Source of the DNA: Actinacidiphila acidipaludis
GTDB lineage: Bacteria; Actinomycetota; Actinomycetes; Streptomycetales; Streptomycetaceae
Direction of reading: 5' to 3'
Length of the DNA stretch: 64,000 bases
NCBI RefSeq assembly: GCF_019890725.1
Contig: NZ_JAINZZ010000041.1
Span: 1 to 64,000, forward strand
Positions 34,153 to 43,498 of the stretch are shown one piece after another. Made by a program: the position numbers and the translations under genes. How positions within the stretch are numbered: position 1 is the first letter of the stretch; the number at the start of each line of letters is the position of its first letter. The notes beneath the pieces are model-generated. The model did not search any database. It saw only the letters and a program-made list of their open reading frames with translations, and was not told the DNA's origin.

Positions 34153-34986
34153 ATGACCACCGAGAACTCGCCGCTGCCCCTCGAAGCAGGGGACCTTCAC
34201 GTACGGCAGGACGGCCCGCGTGACGCCCCGGCTCTCGTACTCGTCCACGGCCTCGCCGCCTCGACGTCCTGGTGGGACGCGATCGTGCCGGAACTGGCCG
34301 CGGCTCGTCACGTCGTCCGCCTCGACCTCCTCGGACACGGCCGGTCCGCCCGACCGGACGGTCCCGGCTACCGGATCGCCGACCATGCGCGCCGGGTCGG
34401 CGCCGCGCTGGACCGGCTCGGCGTGGAACAGGCGGTCGCGATCGGCCACTCCACCGGCGGCCTGGTCGTCACCGCGCTGGCCGAGGAACGGCCCGGCCTG
34501 CTCGGCGCGTTGGCGTTGATCGACACCGGGCCCCGGCTCGGCGCCTTCGTCTCGAACGGGCTCGCCGGGCGGCTGATGCTCGCTCCGGGCCTCGGCTCGC
34601 TGCTGTGGCGGGTCCGGACCGACGCGCTGATCCGCAAGGCGCTGAGCACCGCCTTCAGCCGGCCCGGCTATGAGATCCCCCCGCACCTCGTGGCCGACGT
34701 ACGGACGATGACCCTGCACGGAACGGTGGCGACCTCGCAGGGGGCGATCGACTATCTGACGCGGCAGCCGCTCCCGGACCGGCTGTCGGCCCTCGGGAAG
34801 CCGCTCCTGGTGCTCTTCGGCGAGCAGGACCGCAGGTGGCGCCCCTCCTCCGCGGCCGAGTACACCGGCGTTCCGGGCGCCCTGGTCGAGATGATCCCCG
34901 GCGTCGGGCACTCACCCATGCTGGAGGATCCGCACCGGACCCTGGCGCTCCTCCGGCCCTTCATCGAAGCCCACGCCCGAGGTTGA
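34153..34986 (+). CDS. alpha/beta hydrolase
   Basis: A 277-residue cytosolic hydrolase with HG motif LVLVHGLAASTSWWD, RLDLLGHGRS, the nucleophile elbow AIGHSTGGLVV (Ser), the acid region LLVLFGEQDRRWRP and the histidine in IPGVGHSPMLEDP. The triad is complete. The cap region (about 140-200) resembles haloperoxidase or epoxide-hydrolase relatives, but the substrate is not predictable. It lies divergent from an AraC regulator that probably controls it. No good ribosome site precedes the ATG. Confidence 0.88.
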   Translation: MTTENSPLPLEAGDLHVRQDGPRDAPALVLVHGLAASTSWWDAIVPELAAARHVVRLDLLGHGRSARPDGPGYRIADHARRVGAALDRLGVEQAVAIGHSTGGLVVTALAEERPGLLGALALIDTGPRLGAFVSNGLAGRLMLAPGLGSLLWRVRTDALIRKALSTAFSRPGYEIPPHLVADVRTMTLHGTVATSQGAIDYLTRQPLPDRLSALGKPLLVLFGEQDRRWRPSSAAEYTGVPGALVEMIPGVGHSPMLEDPHRTLALLRPFIEAHARG

Positions 34987-35007
34987 GGAATCGAGGACGA
35001 GCGCCTC

Positions 35008-35502
35008 TCAGTCCGGGAACGGCGGCCGGACGACGTGCTCGCCCTCGCCGACCGGTTCCTCGAACTGGGCGACGTAACGCGCGAGCAACCCCGCGTCCAC
35101 GGTGACGGAGTTGGCGCCCTGCTCGCCGTTCCGGGCCTGGAGGCGACGCTCCAGAGTCGTCCGGTCGGCCTTGAGGTGGACCAGCTCCCAGCGGCCGCCG
35201 TGGCTGCTGATCAGGGCCTTGTAGTCGTCACGGGCCGCCCGGCTCCAGAAGCTGTAGTCCACCACGACGTCGCGCCCGGCCCGCATCAGCTCGACCAGCT
35301 CCTGCCGCTGCTCGGCGCGGACCTCCTCCTTGAGCCGGTCGAAAGCCGCCGGTTCCAGCACCAGCCCGGCGTCGCGATGCCCCAGCCGTTCCCAGACGGC
35401 TTCGTCGATCGACAGCCGGACATACCCCTGCCGGACCAGTTCCGACGCGTATGTGGTCTTGCCCGCTCCCGGAAGACCGCACATCAGAACCACCGTGCTC
35501 AT
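35008..35502 (-). CDS. P-loop kinase-like ATP-binding protein
   Basis: A 164-residue single-domain nucleotide-binding protein. The Walker A motif is VLMCGLPGAGKTTYASELV. The second motif region is LRAGRDVVVDYSFWSRAARD, and the lid-like segment is KADRTTLERRLQARNG. It resembles small AAA_33/zeta-toxin-like kinases that phosphorylate small molecules. No antitoxin gene is adjacent, so a toxin role is not supported. I chose the ATG at 35502 because the beta strand before the P-loop starts there; a GTG four codons upstream is also possible. Confidence 0.82.
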   Translation of the reverse strand: MSTVVLMCGLPGAGKTTYASELVRQGYVRLSIDEAVWERLGHRDAGLVLEPAAFDRLKEEVRAEQRQELVELMRAGRDVVVDYSFWSRAARDDYKALISSHGGRWELVHLKADRTTLERRLQARNGEQGANSVTVDAGLLARYVAQFEEPVGEGEHVVRPPFPD

Positions 35503-35643
35503 GCGCTGTGCCACGACGCCACGTTATCCGCCGCGCGCCGCCCACGGCACCGGGTGAGGGGCCGGCTCACCCGACGCCCACGCTCGGGGCAAAGGTGCTA
35601 CGGGCAGAATGTGTGCCGCCGGGGCGGCGGAGCGGAGGCGCAC

Positions 35644-38574
35644 ATGAGTGGAACGGCACCGGGAAGTGCCTCGGGGCGCCGGGCGGGCCTGGGCGTTCCC
35701 CGCCTCGTCGGCCGCGTCCGCGATCTGTCGCTGCTCGGCCGGGCCCTCGACGAGCGTCCCGGTCCGGTCGTGGTCGCGGGCGAGGCGGGCATCGGCAAGA
35801 GCCGGCTGCTGGCCGAGCTGCTGCGGCAGCGCCCGGAGACGGCCCTGGTCGCGGTGTGCCTGCCCTTCCGGGAGCCGTACACCCTCGGCCCGGTCGTCGA
35901 CGCCGTCCGGACCCTGGCCGGCGGCGTCGCCGACCTGTCCCTCACCGGTCTGGCCGGGGCCCTGCGACCGCTGTTCCCCGAGTGGGCGGACCAACTGCCG
36001 CCTGCCCCCGAGCCGTTGCCGGACGCGGCGGCGGCCCGGCACCGCCTGCTCCGCGCGCTCGTCGAGCTCATCGACGCCCTCGGCGTCGGGCTGTTCGCGG
36101 TGGAGGACGCCCACTGGGCCGACGAGACCACACTGGAGCTCCTGCTGTTCCTGTGCGCCCGCCGCGCACACCCGCGCGTGGTCCTCACCTACCGGCCCGA
36201 GGACGTCCGTCCCGATTCGCTGCTGCGCCGCCTGGTCGCGCAGAGCGGCGTCACGCGCCTGGAGCCGGGTCCGATGGACACGGCGGGGACGGCGGACCTG
36301 GTGTCCTCGATGCTGGGGGGCGAGCCGGTCTCCGCGGAGTTCGCCGCGTTCCTCCACGGCCACACGGACGGGCTGCCGCTGGCGATCGAGGAGTGCGTCC
36401 GTCTGCTCTACGACCGTGCCGACCTGGTGTGGGAGGACGGCGCGTGGCTCCGGCGCGACCTCGCGGAGCTCGTCGTGCCGCCGAGCATCCGGGACGCCGT
36501 CCTCGAACGGACCTCGCGCCTCGGTCCGGCGACCGGTGCGGTGCTCGCCGCCCTGGCGGTGCTGGAGGGGGACCAGCGGCCGACCCTGGTCGCCGAGGTC
36601 GCCGGTGTGTCCCTGGACGAGGCGGAGAGCGGTCTGGCCGAGGCAGTCGCGGGCGGCCTGCTGCACGAGGACCGCGGCTCCCGGGTGGGGTTCCGCCACA
36701 TCCTGGCCGCGCGGACCGTCTACCACGCCCTCGGCGGCCTCGAGCGCGGCCGCCTGCACCTGCGGGCGGGAGAGGCCCTCGAACGAGAACCGGTGCGCCG
36801 CGTCGCCGAACTGGCCCGGCACTTCCGGGAGGCCGGGGACGACGGCCGCTGGGCCGTGTACGCCGAGCAGGCGGCGGACCGGGCGGTCTCGTCGGGCGAC
36901 CCGCGGACGGCGTTCGTCCTGCTGCTCGACGTCCTCACCGGGCGGGCCGCCCGGGGCGCGGCGGTGTCCCGGCTGGTGCAGCGCATGCCGCTGTACGCCG
37001 CGCCCGGCAACGCCCCGCTGAGTGAGCTCGTCGCGGCGCTGCGCGAGGCCGCCGACGGTGAACTCACGCCTCAGGAGCGGACGGAGGCCGCCTGGCAGCT
37101 CGCCCGGCTGATGTTCCACGCCGGCGACGTGGAGGCGGCCTCGGCCGAGATGGAGCGGATCGTGCCCGGACTCGTCCGGGACCGGCCGGCCGCCGCGGTC
37201 CGGGCGATGATGATGCTCGCCCGCCCGCTGGCCACCGCGCACCCCGCGGCGCACCACCGTGAGTGGCTGGAGCGTGCCGGGCGTCTGGTCGCCGGCCCGC
37301 CGGACCCGGTGCCCGAGGACCGGCTCTCCTTCCTGGTGGACCGCGCCGACACCCTGCTGGTGCTGGGCGACCCGGAGGGCTGGACGGCGGCCCGCGGGCT
37401 CCCGGCGGACGGCACGAGCCCCGGCGAAGTGCTGCAGCAGGCCCGGGGGTTCGCCAACATCGGTGAGGCGGCGATGCTGTGGGGCCGCTACGGTGACGCG
37501 CGGCAGCGGCTGGACGCGGCCGCCGCCCTGGCCCGGCGCCACCAGTACCTGCGGCTGCACGACCTCGTGGGGGCGACCCTCGCCCACCTCGACTGGCTCA
37601 CCGGCGCCAGGTCCGCCGCGGTGCACTGGGCGGCCTCGGCGCTCGACGCCGACGAACCCGTGCTGCGTGCCGACGCCCTGCTGCTGCTCGGGCTGGACGA
37701 GGCGGCGCGCGGCGACCACCGGCAGGCGAGCGAGCGGGTGCGGGCCGCGATCGCCGTGGGGCGTCCCCGCGGCCCCGCGGACGGCTCGCGTGATCCGTCC
37801 GCCGTCGTGGCGCGGCTGGCCGTCGCGGCCGGCCGGCCGGAGGAGGCGCTCGCCGCGACCGAGGCCGCCTGGCGGCTGGTCGCGGCGAAGGAACTCTGGC
37901 TCTGGGCCGCCGAGATCGCCCCGCTCCGGATCCGCGCCCTGCTCGCCACCGGGCGCGTGGCGGAGGCCCGGCGCGCGGCCGCGGCCTTCACGGCGGGAAC
38001 GCGCGGCCTGGACGCGCCCATGGCGGCGGCCGCCGGGAAGCTGACGGCGGCCCTGCTGGCCCGGGCCGAAGGCGAACCGGCGGACGCCGCCGGGCGGTTC
38101 GAGGAGGCCGGTGCCGCCTGGGCGGCCCTCCCCCGCCCCCACGACGCGTTGCTGGCCCGTGAGGACGCGGCCTGCTGCCGGCTCGCGGCCGGTGAACGGG
38201 ACCGGGCCGTGGCGGCGTTGCGCGAGGTCTTCGACGGCCTCACCTCCCTCGGCGCGACCGGGGACGCGGACCGGGTGCGGCGCCGCCTCGCGGACGAGGG
38301 GGTCCGGATCGGGGGGCGGGCGGGCAGGCCCGGGTACGGCGACCGGCTCTCACCGCGCGAACTCGACGTGGTGGGGCTGCTGGTGGAGGGCCGGACCAGC
38401 GCCCAGATCGCCCGCGTACTCGGGCTCTCGCCCCGCACCGTCGAGAAGCACGTCCTCTCCGCGATGCGCAAGCGGAACGCGCCCTCGCGCACGGCGCTCG
38501 CCGTCGCCGTCGTGGAGTCCGGTGACGTGCCCCCACCGGGGAACGCGCCCCGGCCGCACCTGACGACGGGCTGA
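35644..38574 (+). CDS. LuxR-family transcriptional regulator with AAA ATPase and TPR-like region (LAL type)
   Basis: A 976-residue large ATP-binding regulator of the MalT/LAL class. After LVGRVRDLSLLGRALD comes the Walker A motif GEAGIGKSRLL (Lys52), and the Walker B-like GLFAVEDAHWADETT follows at about 150. The middle 500 residues are alanine- and leucine-rich helical repeats. The C-terminal LuxR helix-turn-helix is LSPRELDVVGLLVEGRTSAQ then LGLSPRTVEKHVLSAMRKRN. In Streptomyces this class often activates secondary metabolism or sugar genes. Here the nearest downstream genes are a disordered protein and a secreted peptidase, so its targets are unknown. The ATG follows GGAGGCGCAC. Confidence 0.93.
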   Translation: MSGTAPGSASGRRAGLGVPRLVGRVRDLSLLGRALDERPGPVVVAGEAGIGKSRLLAELLRQRPETALVAVCLPFREPYTLGPVVDAVRTLAGGVADLSLTGLAGALRPLFPEWADQLPPAPEPLPDAAAARHRLLRALVELIDALGVGLFAVEDAHWADETTLELLLFLCARRAHPRVVLTYRPEDVRPDSLLRRLVAQSGVTRLEPGPMDTAGTADLVSSMLGGEPVSAEFAAFLHGHTDGLPLAIEECVRLLYDRADLVWEDGAWLRRDLAELVVPPSIRDAVLERTSRLGPATGAVLAALAVLEGDQRPTLVAEVAGVSLDEAESGLAEAVAGGLLHEDRGSRVGFRHILAARTVYHALGGLERGRLHLRAGEALEREPVRRVAELARHFREAGDDGRWAVYAEQAADRAVSSGDPRTAFVLLLDVLTGRAARGAAVSRLVQRMPLYAAPGNAPLSELVAALREAADGELTPQERTEAAWQLARLMFHAGDVEAASAEMERIVPGLVRDRPAAAVRAMMMLARPLATAHPAAHHREWLERAGRLVAGPPDPVPEDRLSFLVDRADTLLVLGDPEGWTAARGLPADGTSPGEVLQQARGFANIGEAAMLWGRYGDARQRLDAAAALARRHQYLRLHDLVGATLAHLDWLTGARSAAVHWAASALDADEPVLRADALLLLGLDEAARGDHRQASERVRAAIAVGRPRGPADGSRDPSAVVARLAVAAGRPEEALAATEAAWRLVAAKELWLWAAEIAPLRIRALLATGRVAEARRAAAAFTAGTRGLDAPMAAAAGKLTAALLARAEGEPADAAGRFEEAGAAWAALPRPHDALLAREDAACCRLAAGERDRAVAALREVFDGLTSLGATGDADRVRRRLADEGVRIGGRAGRPGYGDRLSPRELDVVGLLVEGRTSAQIARVLGLSPRTVEKHVLSAMRKRNAPSRTALAVAVVESGDVPPPGNAPRPHLTTG

Positions 38575-38676
38575 CCGCCGTGCCGTCACCGGGGTTTCCC
38601 GGGTAGTTCTGCGCATTGTCCGCCCCTGGTCGCGCGGCGTTCACTGCTGGCTCTGGGACAGAACGGAGCTGCCGCG

Positions 38677-39030
38677 ATGACTTCTGGCAACGGTGCCGAG
38701 CGGTTCGGCGAGGAACCGCCGGCCGCCGGACGGCCCGGCGCGGCTCCGGCGGCGTCCGCACCGTCCGGTGACGAGCCGGCGGACGGCGGCACTCCGCAGG
38801 ACGGTGACGAGCCCGGCGAGGGCCGCGTGCCCGACGACGCCCCTGCGGCGGACGGCGGCCGGGAGCCCGCGGCCGCGCCGCCGTCGGCGACCGGTGCGGC
38901 CGGCGGTTCCCCCCGGGGCGGTACCCAGGCCGCCGCCGACGGCAGCACCAAGGATCCGGCCCCGGCGGAGACCGCGGACCCTCCGCGCCCCTCCCGCCGG
39001 AAGCCCGGCGTGGAGTACCGGCCGGTCTGA
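38677..39030 (+). CDS. 117-residue low-complexity protein
   Basis: A hydrophilic protein made mostly of Ala, Gly, Pro, Asp and Glu. It starts MTSGNGAERFGEEPPAAGRP and ends in a basic RPSRRKPGVEYRPV. It should be intrinsically disordered, with no signal peptide or membrane segment. GGAG lies upstream of the ATG. It sits between the LAL regulator and the S53 peptidase on the same strand. The possibility that it is non-coding GC-rich DNA remains because composition alone supports it weakly. Confidence 0.5.
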   Translation: MTSGNGAERFGEEPPAAGRPGAAPAASAPSGDEPADGGTPQDGDEPGEGRVPDDAPAADGGREPAAAPPSATGAAGGSPRGGTQAAADGSTKDPAPAETADPPRPSRRKPGVEYRPV

Positions 39031-39082
39031 CCGGCGCCCCCATCAGAGTCGGCCCGGCCGACGCACCCTCCCGAGGAGAGCG

Positions 39083-42000
39083 ATGCACAGACGGACACGC
39101 ATGTGGGCCGCCGGGGTGGCCATCGCCTGCGCGGCGGCGTTCGGCCTGACGGCCGCCGTCCCCGCGCAGGCGGTGGCCACCGCGAGCGGCGGCACACCGC
39201 AGAGCACGGCGACCTACAAGCCCGCCGGTTGCGCCCTTCCCGTGCCCCCTTCCGAGCAGAAGGGCGACGCGCCGTACGCCACCTGCGACCTCATGGGCGC
39301 GACGAACACCCACGGCGCCCTGGCCGCGGGCTCCCCGGCGCCGCCCGCCGGCTCGCTCACCCCGGCCGACTTCCAGGCCGCGTACCACCTGCCCTCGGGC
39401 GGCTCCGGCGCGACGGTCGCGATCGTCGACGCCGGCGGTTACGCGACGGCCGAGGCCGACCTGGCCGTCTTCCGCAGCACCTACGGCCTCCCGGCGTGCA
39501 CCACGGCGAACGGCTGCTTCGGCAAGCTCGACCAGGCCGGCGGCCACAACCTGCCGCCGGAGAACCCCGACTGGTCCATAGAGACCTCGCTCGACCTGGA
39601 CGCGGTCTCCTCCGTCTGCCCGAGCTGCCACATCCTGCTCGTCGAGGCCGACTCCCCGGCCCTGGACGACCTCGGCGAGGCCACGGACACCGCCGCCGCG
39701 CACCACCCGGTGGCCATCTCCAACTCCTATGGCGTGCCCAACGAGATCAGCACCCCGGAGGCGTACGACCACTACTACGACCACCCCGGGATCGCGGTCA
39801 CCGCGTCCACCGGCGACTACGGGAACATCGTCAACTGGCCCGCGTCGAACGGCAATGTCGTCGCCGTCGGCGGGACGACGCTGACCCGTGACGCCACCAC
39901 CGCCCGGGGCTGGACGGAGGCCGCCTGGGCCTCCGGCGGTTCGGGCTGCTCACAGTACGAGCCCCGGCCGGCGTACCAGCAGGCCCTGGACACCGGCTGC
40001 GCCGACCGCGCCATCGGCGACATCTCCGCCGACGCCGACCCGGCCACCGGTCTCGGCCTCTACAACTCCACGGCGGTCGGCGGCTGGGCCCGGTACGGCG
40101 GCACCTCGCTGTCGTCGCCGCTCGTCGCCGCGATGTACGCGCTCGCCGGCACCCCGACGCCGGGCACCTACCCGGTGACGTACCCGTACGCCGACGCCAA
40201 CGCCGCCGACCTCAACGACGTGACCGCGGGTTCCGACGGGTACTGCGGCAACCAGCTCTGCACCGCCCGCGCGGGCTGGGACGGCCCGACGGGGCTCGGT
40301 TCGCCGGCCGGCGTCGGCGCGCTGCGCCAGGGCCCGCACGGCGTGGTGAGCGGAACCGTGCGCGCGACCGGCTCCAAGGCGGTCACGGGCGCCACCGTCA
40401 CCGCCACCGGCACCGGCACCGGCACCGGCGGCCGCACGTACAGTGCCACCACCGACGCCTCGGGCGCCTTCACGCTCGCCCCGGCACCGGGCTCGTACAC
40501 CGTGACCGTGGCGCAGTTCGGCTACGCGACGGCCACCGCGACGCTCAAGGTGGCCGCGGGGGGCACGGCGAAGGAGACGTTCACCCTGCGGGCCCTGCCC
40601 ACCCACGCCGTCTCCGGCGCCGTCACCGACGCGTCCGGCCACGGCTGGCCGCTCGCCGCGACGGTCGCCGTCAGCGGCTACCCCGGCACGGCGGTCCACA
40701 CCGACCCGGTGACCGGCCGGTACACCGTCCGGCTGCCGGACAACGGGTCGTACACGCTGCACGTGTCGTCGTCCCTGCCGGGCTACCGGGCCGCGGACGC
40801 CGCGGTCGCCGTCGGCACCCGCGACGTCCGCCACGACGTGACGCTGCCCGTGGACGCGACGGCCTGCACCGCGCCCGGCTACCGCTACGGCTACGCGGGC
40901 ACCACGACCGACTTCGAGGGCTGGAACGGCGCCACGCCGCAGGACGGCTGGACCGTCACCGACGACAGCGGCTCCGGCATCACCTGGCGGTTCGACGACC
41001 CGGGGCACTACGGCAACGACACGGGCGGCACCGGTCAGTTCGCCGAGGTCGACTCCCGCAACGGCGGCAACGACACGCACGAGACCACCACCCTGGTCTC
41101 GCCGGTGCTCGACATGAGCGGTGACGCCACGCCGATCGTGTCCTTCGCCAACTCCTTCACCTCACCGCTGTACAACTCCAACGCGTACGTCGAGGTCAGC
41201 GTCGACGGCGGGAAGAGCTGGACCTCGGTCTGGCACATGGCCCGCACGATCTCCTACGGGCCCGAGGTCGTCGCACTCCCGCAGGCCGCGGGCAAGAGCG
41301 ACGTGCGGGTGCGGTTCCGGTACGACGCCGTCCACTCCTGGTTCTGGAAGGTCGACGACGTCTTCATCGGCGAGCGTTCCTGCGACACCACGGCCGGCGG
41401 CCTCGTGGCGGGCACCGTGACCGACGCCAACACCGGCACAGGACTGACCGGCGCCACCGTCAGAGTGGCCGGCACCCCGGCGGACACCACGGACGCCGGG
41501 GCCTACGAGCTGTTCGCGCCCGCCTCGGCCGCCGACGGCTCGGGCCGCACCGCACTGGGCGTCACCGACGGCGCCTACACCGCGGCCACGGCGAAGATCA
41601 GCGTGGCCCGCGACCGCGTCACCGGGAAGGACTGGCGGCTGGGCGCCGGCCGCATCGGCGTCTCCGGCGGCCCGCTCCGGGTCACCCAGCCACTGGGCGG
41701 ATCCACGACCCGGACCGTGACGCTCCGCAACACCGGCACGGCTCCCGTCCACGTCCTGCTCAGCCCGCAGGAGGGCTCGTACACGCCCGGCTCGCACGCC
41801 GCCGGCACGGCGACGTCCGGCGGCGCGCGGGTCCGGCACGCCGGGGGCGACTTCACCCGCGGCTCGCTGCTCACTGGCACGCCGCGGAGCGCCGAGGCCG
41901 GTTCGGCGGACGCGGCGCCCGTGGCCGGCGGTACGGCCTGGACCGTCTCCGACGCCCTGCCCGGACCGGTGATGGACAGCGGCTCGGTGACGGTCGACGG

Positions 42001-42997
42001 CAAGGTGTACTCCTTCGGCGGCACCGACGGAGGGAGCCTGCTGTTCAAGGCCTCGGTCCACGACCCGGCCACCGGCGGGTGGCGGCGGCTGGCGAACATG
42101 CCGCAGGGCCTGGAGAAGCCGGGCGTGGAGGCGATCGGCGGCAGCGTCTACGTCTTCGGCGGCTGGGACAGCACCGGCAGCGCGTCGGCCGCGGTGTACC
42201 GGTACGACCCGGCGCACGACACCTGGACCGCGGTCGCGCCGCTCCCCTCGGGCGTCGTCGCGGGCGGCACCGCGGTGCTCGGTGGCCGGCTGTACGTGAT
42301 CGCGGGCTGCGGCGGCAACTGCTTCCCGGTCTCGCAGGCGACCTACGTCTACGACCCGGGGACCGACTCCTGGAGCCAGGCCGCGGACTACCCGGTCACC
42401 GACACGTGGCTCTCCTGCGCCGGCATCGACGGCCAGGTCGTCTGCGCGGGCGGCTCCGATCCGGTCAGCGGCCAGGAGACGGCGGCGACGTACGCGTTCG
42501 ATCCGGTCGCGGGCACCTGGACCGCGCGGGCCGACCTGCCCTACCCCAACTGGGCCATGTCCTCTGCCTCCTCCGGCGGCCGGCTGCAGCTGGTCGGCGG
42601 TGTCAGCGGCGGGGAACTCACCAACCAGGGCGAGGAGTACGACCCGGCGACCGACGCTTGGTCGGCGCTGCCCGCGGCCAACACCCTGGCGTACCGCGGC
42701 AGCGGCGCGTGCGGGCTGTATGTGGTGGGCGGCTCGGACGCCATGAACAATCCGGTCACCGGCGTCGAGCAGCTTCCCGGGTACGGCGACTGCGGCAGTT
42801 CCGGCAGCGCCGCGTGGCTGTCGGCGCCGCACTCGGTGACCGTCGCGCCGGGCGCCACGGTGACCGTACGGGTGGCCTTCGACGCCGGGAAGGTCGGTCG
42901 GACCGGCACGTACGCCGGCGGGCTGACCGTCGGCACCGACTCCCCGTACGCGGTGCCGTCGCTCGCCGCCACGATGAAGGTGACGGCGCGGCACTGA
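39083..42997 (+). CDS. secreted S53 (sedolisin) peptidase with CarboxypepD_reg repeats and kelch propeller
   Basis: A 1304-residue exported protein with signal peptide MHRRTRMWAAGVAIACAAAF to about residue 30. The S53 domain shows the Glu/Asp pair in ETSLDLDAVS (Glu167, Asp171), the oxyanion Asp245 in STGDYGN and the nucleophile Ser342 in YGGTSLSSPLV. Its N-terminal region is too short for the usual pro-kumamolisin domain. Two carboxypeptidase regulatory-like beta-sandwiches follow (about 425-590), then a MAM/CUB-like module and a third regulatory-like module. Kelch repeats fill about 950-1250. It should be an acid-type endopeptidase anchored to extracellular partners. The ATG follows GAGGAGAGCG. 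Confidence 0.9.
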   Translation: MHRRTRMWAAGVAIACAAAFGLTAAVPAQAVATASGGTPQSTATYKPAGCALPVPPSEQKGDAPYATCDLMGATNTHGALAAGSPAPPAGSLTPADFQAAYHLPSGGSGATVAIVDAGGYATAEADLAVFRSTYGLPACTTANGCFGKLDQAGGHNLPPENPDWSIETSLDLDAVSSVCPSCHILLVEADSPALDDLGEATDTAAAHHPVAISNSYGVPNEISTPEAYDHYYDHPGIAVTASTGDYGNIVNWPASNGNVVAVGGTTLTRDATTARGWTEAAWASGGSGCSQYEPRPAYQQALDTGCADRAIGDISADADPATGLGLYNSTAVGGWARYGGTSLSSPLVAAMYALAGTPTPGTYPVTYPYADANAADLNDVTAGSDGYCGNQLCTARAGWDGPTGLGSPAGVGALRQGPHGVVSGTVRATGSKAVTGATVTATGTGTGTGGRTYSATTDASGAFTLAPAPGSYTVTVAQFGYATATATLKVAAGGTAKETFTLRALPTHAVSGAVTDASGHGWPLAATVAVSGYPGTAVHTDPVTGRYTVRLPDNGSYTLHVSSSLPGYRAADAAVAVGTRDVRHDVTLPVDATACTAPGYRYGYAGTTTDFEGWNGATPQDGWTVTDDSGSGITWRFDDPGHYGNDTGGTGQFAEVDSRNGGNDTHETTTLVSPVLDMSGDATPIVSFANSFTSPLYNSNAYVEVSVDGGKSWTSVWHMARTISYGPEVVALPQAAGKSDVRVRFRYDAVHSWFWKVDDVFIGERSCDTTAGGLVAGTVTDANTGTGLTGATVRVAGTPADTTDAGAYELFAPASAADGSGRTALGVTDGAYTAATAKISVARDRVTGKDWRLGAGRIGVSGGPLRVTQPLGGSTTRTVTLRNTGTAPVHVLLSPQEGSYTPGSHAAGTATSGGARVRHAGGDFTRGSLLTGTPRSAEAGSADAAPVAGGTAWTVSDALPGPVMDSGSVTVDGKVYSFGGTDGGSLLFKASVHDPATGGWRRLANMPQGLEKPGVEAIGGSVYVFGGWDSTGSASAAVYRYDPAHDTWTAVAPLPSGVVAGGTAVLGGRLYVIAGCGGNCFPVSQATYVYDPGTDSWSQAADYPVTDTWLSCAGIDGQVVCAGGSDPVSGQETAATYAFDPVAGTWTARADLPYPNWAMSSASSGGRLQLVGGVSGGELTNQGEEYDPATDAWSALPAANTLAYRGSGACGLYVVGGSDAMNNPVTGVEQLPGYGDCGSSGSAAWLSAPHSVTVAPGATVTVRVAFDAGKVGRTGTYAGGLTVGTDSPYAVPSLAATMKVTARH
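40406..40429. repeat. four exact ACCGGC hexamers inside the peptidase gene
   Basis: The run encodes alternating Thr-Gly in the first regulatory-like domain. It keeps the reading frame and could vary in length by slippage. Confidence 0.6.
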
Positions 42998-43498
42998 GCG
43001 CGCACCGGCCCGCCGCCTGAGCATGGCCGGCACGTGAGGGGGCTCCCGGGAATCCGTCCCGGGAGCCCCTTCGGCATGCCGTGGTCGCCGCTCTCGTCGA
43101 CTCGCCTGCCGGTCGCCCGGACCGGGAGAGGACCGGCCGTCCTCCCGAAGGGCGAAGGCGCGGGCGACGGCCTGACACGGGTCGTCGTGGCCACGGGCCG
43201 TGCGCGGCGCTTCGAGGGCGCAGGGGGCCGGGGCGCTGCAGGCGGGATCGTCCGCGGCCAGGCCCCTTTCCGCGGCGACGACCCGGGCCGGTGCCTCGGT
43301 GTGGCGGCGGCACATGGCCCGGACGTGGTCGCGCAGCGCGGAGGGGGTGTCGTGCAGGTCGCCGGGGTCTCCCTGCGCAGGCCCGGCCCGCCGCCCGCGG
43401 CCACCGGCGCCGCGGTCGCCCCCGCCGCCACGCCCCGTCGATCCCGGTTTCCTCTCTGACCGGCGGTTAGGCTGGCCCCGCCACGGAAGGACGATGCC
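42998..43498. other. intergenic region with terminator and antisense coding-like segment
   Basis: The 501 bases hold the terminator of the peptidase gene. From about 43130 to 43390 one minus-strand frame has very high GC at third positions and reads DTPSALRDHVRAMCRRHTEA, but no start with ribosome site and no stop before the neighbouring gene are found. It could be a decayed gene. Confidence 0.4.
43039..43069 (+). terminator. rho-independent-like terminator of the S53 peptidase gene
   Basis: Perfect 13-bp stem GGGGCTCCCGGGA / TCCCGGGAGCCCC with a five-base loop and two following Ts, 41 bases after the stop codon. Confidence 0.8.

Noticed and set aside
35008..35502. The P-loop protein as a zeta-type toxin of a toxin-antitoxin pair.
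   Set aside because: No short antitoxin gene overlaps or adjoins it; the neighbours are a hydrolase and a LAL regulator.
35524..38142. An 872-residue minus-strand protein.
   Set aside because: It mirrors the LuxR/LAL gene, which has clear Walker and helix-turn-helix motifs on the plus strand.
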